Below, in pieces: positions 56,720 to 64,000 of a stretch of DNA of 64,000 nt. The translations under genes were made by a program, and so were the position numbers. A model generated the notes under the pieces. The model was given only the letters and a program-made list of their open reading frames with translations, was not told the DNA's origin and made no database searches. This stretch comes from Cylicocyclus nassatus (taxonomy: Eukaryota > Nematoda > Chromadorea > Rhabditida > Strongylidae). The DNA lies in the NCBI GenBank assembly GCA_958299035.1, contig CATQJL010000112.1, positions 1,348,123 to 1,412,122 of the forward strand. Reading direction: 5' to 3'. Each line of letters starts with the position of its first letter. Position 1 is the stretch's first letter.

Positions 56720-57078
56720 GTGTATAGTGTGACTATGGCATAGAAGTGAGCTGCGATGTGGACTTTTAAGATATACGTAGAGGTACCGTCCTTTCCCCAC
56801 AGTATAGCGGGCGTTGCTTTGCCAACGTTTGCCAACGTATTCGTGTGGCAGTTCTTGGCAGCTAGAGAGTATAAAATTAATGCTCTAGAGTGGAGGTTCT
56901 ACAAGTTTTTTAACATGTTCAAATGTCTGTACGGCCACGCCCGCTATACGCATGGGAAACGCCTATAGCTTCCTTCCGATCAGACTGACCTTCAGGGTGG
57001 GGTGTGATAGAAGATGTTTTTTTAATCATTTTAAAAAACTCATTACCGTATCTTGGATCGAATCAAGATTTGATATAT

Positions 57079-59454
57079 TAGGTTGTCCCGAAAGTTTTGT
57101 CCGTTTTATTTCATCGCTCACTAAAACTCACAGAACAATAATCCGTGGACGGCTTAGGTACCATTTGACTCAGATTTTTGAACTCTTTCTTATACAGTGC
57201 TGGCCAAAACTATAGATCCACTATAAAAAACTGCCGTAATTCATCTGCTTCTCAACGAATTGATCTGAGATTTGGTACAGCTGTGTGCTCAACAGACTTC
57301 CATCAGTGACCGGAGCGGATCCCGCTTTCGTTAGATTATTCAGGAAAAAAATCAAAAATTTCGAAAAAAGCAGGCTCGAAGGTTGGCCAAAACTATAGAT
57401 CCACCTAAAATTTCTGTCTGCTTAAGTAGTTCTCGACTTCCAAACCTTCTTGCGCGTATACATAGTCAAAAGTCAAAGCAGGGCTTTAGTTCAGCTGTGT
57501 CATACCTTAATACGAAACGCTTATCTGCTTTTCTCACTTAAAAATTACTTTTATGCGTATTTTGCTCCCGAGAATGTGTTTTTATGGGGATTTTTATGGA
57601 TTCCATCTATCTTATGGATGCTTAGCATTGTGAGAGTAGAAAAAATTCGAGTTTTGGTATCCAAAGCGCACCTGACGTAGACCTAACCGCAGGCCTGCGC
57701 TCGAATTTTCGCCTTCAAAATTGGGCACGCTATTTTTGTAAGCTCAAAATAATGTAGAAGCATTATTTAGCATTATTCACATAAAAAAGTTTGTAAACTA
57801 TAGTCACGATTGTTTGCAAAGTCGCATTTCAATTCTTTTTCAAAGCATAAGTCTTGCGGTGTGTTCGGCAATCTCAAAGTACTTACCAAGTGGTTCCTAC
57901 CTTTTACCTTCCTCGAATTTTGCCACTATTTAGCTGCTAACTAGTGAATACACCCTGCATTGTATGCTGCCTTGTGACTCACATAAGCATTATGGTCAGA
58001 ACCAGAAATAACTTCAAGGCTTGTTGCAAATCACTTTTTGCAGGATGAAGTCCTCAATTAGCCTGCATACTAGGATCTGCGAAAATCTTGAACCACTGCA
58101 TATGGACTCTCATACATACTAACAATGTCATTACTCCAGTTCACGCTCATGACAACATTGCAGAAAGAGTTTAAAGGCATTAATTTGAACGCAGGCCTAC
58201 GGTTAGGTCTATGTCGGTTGCGTTTTGGATACGAAAACCCGAATTTTTTTACTGCTCACACTGCTAAGCATCTACAAGATAGATGGAGCCCTATCACTTT
58301 CAAACCAGTCAAAAAAGTGCGGAATCCTCTATAAAAACACATTGGGAATAAATTACGCATAATTTTAAAGTAAAAAAAAGCAGGTAAGCGTTTGTGAAGG
58401 TATGACACAGCTGAACCAAAGGCACTGCTTTGACTTTCGACTATGTATATGCCCAAAACACTTTGGAAGCCGAGAATTACTTTAGCAGACAGAAATTTTG
58501 AGTGGATCTATAGTTTTGGCCAACCTTCGAGCTTGCTTTATCTGAAATTTTTGGTTTTTTTCCTGAATAATCTAACGAAAGCGGGATCCTCTCCGGTCCT
58601 GATGGAAGCCTGTTGAACACACAGCTGTACCAAATCTCAGATCAATTCGTTGAGAAGCAGATAAATTACGGCAGTTTTTTATAGTGGATCTATAGTTCTG
58701 GCCAGCACTGTAGCTATATTTGCTCCCTGATCTACCCTGTCTTTGCAATGTTATCGCAATGGCGTTTTGAGCAGTCCATCAGTAACGCCAAATATTCCCT
58801 GAATTTTGAAAATTTTTATCCTAATATTTCCAAAGAACACTGATAATCATTATGTAGAGCAAACCTTTGGCTACATTGTGCCCATTTTAGATTACATGGG
58901 CAACGTACTAAGATTGTTATACTTATAAGTTTGGTAAAAGCTGCGGCTTTTTGATTACGTCTACCATGCAAAAGTACCGAAAGCTGCTTTTTTGAAGCAA
59001 ATCAAACCTGCTTATGTCGCATAAATGATGTTTATTAAGAATCATGTTTCAGTACGCAAAAACACTAAAAACTTTCATGTATTTGCTACATTTGCCAAAA
59101 ATCGCGACCTCAGAAGAAATAATTTTTTGAAGCTAAAAACAGCAGATTAGGAGAATCTAAAAACATTACCTTGTAATCCGAGAATTGCTCTATTTGATCC
59201 ATACTTAAATCTTTCCAAAACTCCGGAATGAAATTCTTGAAAATTAGCCTAATTTTGAGCAGATAAAATTGAAGGATGGGGAATTTTGGCACTTATCAAC
59301 GAAAAAAAGCATACAAGACTGTGGTTCGAAAGTGTATCCATAAGAAAGAAATGGAAAAGCTGCATCAAATGCATGTTGAAACTCTTTCAGTTGTTTATTA
59401 TTTATGGTTCTATAGTGGTTTGAAAAAATGGACAAAACTTTCGGGACAACCTAA
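57079..59454. mobile_element. mariner-type element (M4) with nested Tc1-like element
   Basis: The ends TTAGGTTGTCCCGAAAGTTT and AAACTTTCGGGACAACCTAA are perfect inverted repeats, bordered by TATA on both sides. About 1.5 kb of its 2.4 kb is the nested element 57195-58710; the remaining ~860 bp has no transposase. Confidence 0.8.
57195..58710. mobile_element. Tc1-like foldback element nested in M4
   Basis: CAGTGCTGGCCAAAACTATA and TATAGTTCTGGCCAGCACTG are the ends, with TA duplications at 57193-57194 and 58711-58712. The arms pair over ~500 bp: TTGGCCAAAACTATAGATCC recurs at 57374 and as a complement at 58504, and AAGCGGGATCC, CAGCTGTGTCATACCTT and GTAGACCTAACCGCAGGCCT are all mirrored. There is no intact transposase. 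Confidence 0.85.
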
Positions 59455-59652
59455 TATATTCGATCTATTTGAGTATGCGTAATTATGACGCACCCCGCAC
59501 GGAAATTGTAAGTTGGTGGTTCTTTGCGTTTGGACGTCACTGAAATCTCAATATTTTTTGTCGGTGTGCCATAATAGTCCAAAATACTTCCATTACGTCT
59601 GCAGCACTGAAATTTATTTTAGAAGAATTTATCCTAAATGTCTGTAAATGTA

Positions 59653-60044
59653 ATCCGATATTGATTTTTGCTGTAGCTAAGCCAAGATGGTATGATCTTT
59701 TTATTGATGGCTGACGTTTCGGCGTTCCGCCTTCGTCGGAGCCTGAAAATCAAAGACCATTTGGTGACATACCCCCTCAGACGCCGCATCTGACCACAGC
59801 GATCAATTCAAGAGATCAAATGAGATCAAAAGCAGTATGTGAGGAAAGACAAAGCAAACGCTCACCGTAATACAGCGGTTTTGGAGCCAAGACCACCCGT
59901 ATGAGAGGAAGTGTTGGCCACTGCGAATATTGCGCATATTTAAGGCCCGAGGGCCCGCCAACGCAGCCCGCCAACGCAACCTTACTGAGTTAGATCAAAA
60001 TTACATAAGGTCTGGTAGGATGCGAGCAAAAATCAATATCGGAT
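59653..60044. mobile_element. 392 bp MITE with TA target duplication, inserted in a likely start exon
   Basis: ATCCGATATTGATTTTTGCT and AGCAAAAATCAATATCGGAT are perfect inverted ends between TA at 59651-59652 and 60045-60046. Inside are GACGTTTCGGCGTTCCGCCT and GCGGGCC/GGCCCGAGGG words. Without it, ATG TCT GTA AAT at 59638 would join in frame to the Argonaute-like exon. Confidence 0.8.
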
Positions 60045-60046
60045 TA

Positions 60047-63000
60047 CCATGCCAAAATTCAAAGAAGGTCGAACCTTTGAAATGTCTACATGTAGTTCCC
60101 AGCACAAGATTTCTAAACGATGCAACACAGGAGCAGAGAGGCAGTAATGGCGAGGCAATCCCGCTTGCAACGCTTTCTAATGTGCATGGCTCAAAAACAT
60201 CTAGAGAATGCGGTATGTTTCTGATCCTAATATGTTCATAATTTCACTTGGAATTCCTGACAATGTTGATTCTGTATAAGGATTGCCCCACCAACATTTT
60301 CTGTCTTTTTATGAGGAACATTCTCCTCAGACGAGGGAAAAATAGATGGATGAGTTGCATATGGTGCGGTTTCTTTTTTTTTTTCAGCAACTATACCGTA
60401 AGCAGTTCTTTCAAAGTACGCAATTAGTTAATATCTCACTCGTGCGCATGAAATAAAGTAGCGCTCGTAAGTCGTGAAAAAGAACCTCGGCAGTCATCGG
60501 AAATCGCCGAAACTGAATGACACTTTTCTGAAATTTGTTCTAGTTGCTCAGGGTGGTTAGTTGATTCACTGATTGCACTAACTACATTCATTTGCTGTTT
60601 ATGACGCAGCGCAGAGATACTTAGGATTGGAATTATGAAACTAATAAAAATCTTACACGGATGTTTGAATCTTTGCTTAGGGTTAAGTTCAAGTGGCTCG
60701 CTTTTAGAGTAATAATTTGATTTTTACCGAAGATTGTAGTTGATATTAGAACACAGCACTTAAGCGATTGATTAATTTGGTAAACTTCAATTTTTTTGTG
60801 AAGTGTTTACCTAATGATATAGTCAGCGCACATTCTACATAGAATGACTTGTTAGTAGTTACTAGGTAGTTCAAGAGCTGTGTCCACATATTATTCTTTC
60901 CAAAGAACAATTCGGAGCTTTCTTCAGAAGCGAAAAAAGTTAGGCGATTTCTGGGAAGAAAAGCAATGTGCAAGGACCATTGAATTGCCGCACTTACTGG
61001 CAAAAATGGGCAAATATATCCGTTCAAATTCTTTTATATAAATTTTGTGCACCTTACATATCCCTGCGCTGAGTAACAGCAGCAGACTGAATGTTGTTGT
61101 TGCAGTCGGTGCGTCAGCTAACCATCCTGATCACATTTAGGAACAGATTTTGCAAGGTGATCTTTTTTGTATTGCTCAGTATCCCTAGAAAGCCTCTCTA
61201 TGTTGTTAACAGCACGATGAGCAAATAATCTAAGACAAATATCTGTAAATCGTGAACTCACTGATTACCGTAGAATACCGCACTCCGACAGACGACAGAG
61301 TCGGTGCCCTTGGATCTGAATCTCGCTCACTCTTAACAAAGATATGAAATGCGAGCCGTTCGGCGAACTCGCCACCGCTAAAGGCAGCGTCCAGGCAGAA
61401 TCTCGACCTCTATTTTTTGCCTTATCCAGGTCAATACATGGCGCTAAATCCATGTACCACTCAAAATGCGTGAATTTCTCAAAAACCCCATTTTTGAGAC
61501 AAGTTTGAAAGAACCATGGGCGAGTGCTTCTAATGCTATTCTTATAGAAAGCAAGCATTAACAGGTAGACACTATCTGTTCTGTTGCTACGATGCTGTTG
61601 TGAAAACACGTCAAATGCTGAGGAAAGTTCATTCAAGGGGGCGGGCGGTGCAAGAGAGTGGGCGTGGTCATCGAGGCTCGGCTTTTGCTCTGATTTTCTC
61701 CTTTTGCAGGGGTTTCGAAAGTCGGATTTGCGCGATAGTTCTAGATCGAGGCCGTAGTGCTCGGTTATAGTAGTATTTGAAAATGTCCAAGTCTGCTCGG
61801 ACGCCGCCTTTAACTTCCTTCGGTGACCGCCGCGGTTTTTTTGCATAAATTACGGGCGTAACTGTCCGGATTTTCTTCTAGACTCATAAAAAGAACTTCG
61901 AGTTATGGCAGCAACAATCCGGCGCTTTGTAATTTTTCCTCTCAATTATTGTTTTTTTTTTCAAGAGAAAAATGTTAACTGCGGCAATGGTCCACTGTAT
62001 CCATAAACACCAACTGGAAATTTAGTTCCAAAGCGAAGAAGTAACATATCCGTTACCATTATAGAAGATCAATTTTTTGAATTCTCAGAGTCTTGCTCTT
62101 GTAATAGGAAGACGTGGTTATTCTAGGTTAAATCGTGAGAATTGATCGGATACGTTTGAGAGGTTGGGTGCAGTGTAAAATCTGCTTTATCATACGAATC
62201 TCAATCTAACAATTTTTGTTCGAGCTTGCCCGTCATTTTATCAGCATAAGTATTTCTATTAGCTTGGTGCAAAAGTTCGTTCGCACTTTTGAAGGTCACA
62301 ACTTCTTGCTCTCTCGAACGATTGGCACAAACTTAATCTTGAGAACGGTTCTCTTTGAGTGCTTTTGATGCCTTTCGAAAGTGCGAGCTTTTGAGAGAAT
62401 AACAAGATAAAATCACTTCAGATTCGAACATTTCAAGTTAGGTCACCGAAGAACCTTGCAATAAAATTTAGAGCAAGCAGTGATATAATGCTCACTTAAC
62501 ACTATAATTATAAACGGAAATCTTCATCGGAACAAATATCGAATGATTGATTTTCGAAAATTTTCAGACGAACATTATTCTCTCCGATTCCCATATTATT
62601 CGAGTTAGAATATTCGATATGGGCGCATTCCAAGATTCGAATTTTCAAATAGTATAATTGAACTTGACCGAATATTCGACTACACGAATAATCGAATAAG
62701 TGTATGTCATCGAATATTCGAATAATCGAAAATTTGAATGCAATATATTCGAATAACAAAAAAGGTCGCATATGAAACATGCAACAAACATTTGAACACT
62801 TGAATATTTTTCTCCTTCTCGAATATATTCGAATATCCGGACAAGTGTTTTTCAAAATGTTTCGACTATTCTATACAAATAGCTGTTTCAAAAATTTCCT
62901 CAAATCTTGGAATATTCGAATAACCCAATTTTTTAATTGCGCGAATGAATTAGTAATCGAGTAAAGGTCTTTTTCACTAATTCGACTATTTGAACAATCG

Positions 63001-63985
63001 AATATATTCACTTCATCGAATATTCGAGTAGTCGCATATTTTGAATAAATCATTCGAATACGAATATTCGGTTCTAACTATAACTGGCACAAACACTGCA
63101 CAGTTGGAAAGGGTGAATCATAAGACTCATATCACTGTTTGCTCTGAGTCTTATCACAGGTTCCAGATTTTGGCAACCTCACTCAAAATGGTCGAAGCTG
63201 AAATGAATTTATTTTGCTTCTCTCTCAGCTCACACTTGTCAGAGAACAGCAAAAGCACTGTTTCATAAAAATGTTTTTCTCTGTCTAGCAGAATCAAAGT
63301 GCAAATCCGTCAAGAGAGCAAGATTTGGTTTCTTCATTGGTGCGAATCAACCATTGCACCGACTTGATATAATTGACTTTCACTACAATTCCAAATTTAA
63401 GGCTATCAGCGAACAGGACAGCAAGGAAGTGAACAAATTGTGCTGTCGTACTCGCAAACTGCTACACGATCGCTACCTAAAGGTGGATGTCAGCGCAGCA
63501 AAGTTGTTCTCGCAGCAAAAAAAGAACCTGCTTATCGCGAGGGAAAAGAACAGGTTGTTTGAAGCTGAAATATCTTACGTCAGATTAGATTGCCGTACTG
63601 ATCTTGCGCAATATTCATCAGTGTTTTCAGATTATATCAGTGTTTTCAGATTCGTCTTTTGACCAACTTTTGGGAGCTAAAAGTCAACAACAAGATAGTC
63701 TATCGCTACGATGTTTCCATATATTTTGGATACTCAACAAACGAGCGAGCTATAAACATCTTGCGCGGCTTTCGAGATGAGTATGTCTTCCATCACTTGC
63801 TGCTGAGCACTCTAATCTCACTGTTGAATTGCAGTGGCGCACTTGTTGCTCGGCGAAAGCTGTGCACAGACGCTGTTCATTATGCTTTCGAGCACTTTCA
63901 AATTCTTCACGATGGCTCCGCTGTTGCTTATGACGGAAGTGCTATGTTATTCGCATCTGAAAATTTGAATGAAGCGCTGGAAAAG
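60047..63985 (+). CDS. Argonaute-like protein, N-terminal exons (continues beyond window)
   Basis: Argonautes bind small RNAs and silence matching transcripts. The exons I read are 60047-60212 (start uncertain), 63292-63578, 63650-63780 and 63835-63985, all phase-compatible. Exon 2 has FHYNSKFKAISEQDSKEVNK and a Lys/Leu-rich segment. Exon 3 reads IRLLTNFWELKVNNKIVYRY then DVSIYFGYSTNERA. Exon 4 has RRKLCTDAVHYAF and VAYDGSAMLFASENL. The LLTNFW..L...YRYDV and YDGS.LFAS pattern is that of the Argonaute N domain, with spacing like that of nematode-specific (WAGO-type) members. PAZ and PIWI would lie to the right. The 71 nt intron 63579-63649 has a weak donor (GTCAGA). A MITE adjoins the first exon, so its start is either the ancestral ATG at 59638, now disrupted, or lies in MITE sequence (open from 59930), or in upstream exons. 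Confidence 0.6.
61378..61813. mobile_element. MITE, TTAAAGGCAG family (copy T7)
   Basis: CTAAAGGCAGCGTCCAGGCA at the left and CGGACGCCGCCTTTAA at the right are the ends; the left TTAA has decayed. The arms share CGACCTC/GAGGTCG-type words only weakly. A minus-strand open frame of ~190 codons spans it but has no known motif. It lies in the 3.1 kb intron of the Argonaute-like gene. Confidence 0.6.
62261..62300. mobile_element. single mariner-type terminus
   Basis: TTAGCTTGGTGCAAAAGTTC then GTTCGCACTTTTGAAGG is a typical mariner-like inverted-repeat end. No partner end was found before the window edge, so it is a solo or broken copy. Confidence 0.45.
62502..63082. mobile_element. TTCGAATA-rich element (S3)
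   Basis: ATAATTATAAACGGAAATCT then TCATCGGAACA at the left and ACGAATATTCGGTTCTAACT then ATAA at the right match the ends of 56363-56719. The interior is again TTCGAATATTCGAA-rich. It ends ~210 bp before an Argonaute-like exon. Confidence 0.65.
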
Positions 63986-64000
63986 GTAAAGCCACTGGCG

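Noticed and set aside
57079..59454. Autonomous mariner transposase in M4
   Set aside because: After removing the nested element about 860 bp remain, with no catalytic triad or helix-turn-helix recognisable.
61265..61846. Minus-strand open frame of 193 codons
   Set aside because: It covers MITE T7 almost end to end and shows no motif; probably chance.
63600..63660. Possible true frameshift mutation in the Argonaute-like gene
   Set aside because: A 71 nt intron (63579-63649) with TTTTCAG acceptor restores the frame and fits the short-intron style, although its donor is weak.

Overview
This window looks like transposon-dense nuclear DNA from a nematode, probably a rhabditid/strongylid-type (clade V) worm. 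The evidence is one nuclear hormone receptor gene of the expanded nematode type with 45-90 nt introns and TTTCAG-like acceptors, an Argonaute-like gene with a similar exon layout, and an extreme density of foldback elements, MITEs and Helitrons. The species cannot be named from the sequence. There is no sign of bacterial, viral or organellar DNA, and I recognise no rRNA, functional tRNA or CRISPR array.

Only two or three host genes are well supported. (1) A nuclear hormone receptor lies on + from 16986 to 22056. Nine phase-compatible exons add up to 365 codons plus stop, covering the C4 zinc-finger domain, hinge and ligand-binding domain. Its 3.5 kb second intron is filled with transposons. 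(2) From 53081 to the right edge, also on +, five short exons encode a serine-rich, probably disordered protein stretch (53081-56257). Further exons (60047-63985) encode the N-terminal part of an Argonaute-like protein that runs off the window. All exon phases fit, so these may be one gene or two neighbours. (3) Weak single-exon candidates lie at 23370-23476 (signal peptide-like), 36490-36948 and 44566-44795.

The rest is a stratigraphy of mobile DNA. An apparently intact CR1/Jockey-like LINE (4666-8560, minus strand) has an ORF1 and an APE-RT ORF2 that meet at a perfect -1 frameshift heptamer. Together with a mariner-type MITE it interrupts an older TTCGAATA-rich element. Helitrons with TC...CTAG ends and ~120 bp tandem ATCGAT-rich arms lie at 10057-11485, 19908-20543, 31983-33032 and, as a head-to-tail cluster, at 34441-35756. 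hAT-type elements with perfect 8-bp target duplications lie at 11928-13003, 29859-30870 and 35344-35710. Mariner/Tc1-like elements lie at 3620-4631, 19207-19881, 30975-31966, 45863-47297, 57079-59454 (with a nested Tc1-like element) and 59653-60044. Seven elements share TTAAAGGCAG termini. Other foldback families include three with trinucleotide-phased minisatellite cores, a 2.4 kb palindrome at 47890-50300, and a family with CTTACAAGGAAA ends.

The most interesting points are the LINE frameshift site, a MITE inserted a few codons into what looks like an ancestral Argonaute start exon, the foldbacks with ACCGACAAC/ACCGGCAAC cores, and the mirror-armed Helitrons. Element boundaries were read by eye from inverted repeats and target duplications. 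Those with a stated duplication are accurate to a base or two; the others may be off by 10-30 bases.
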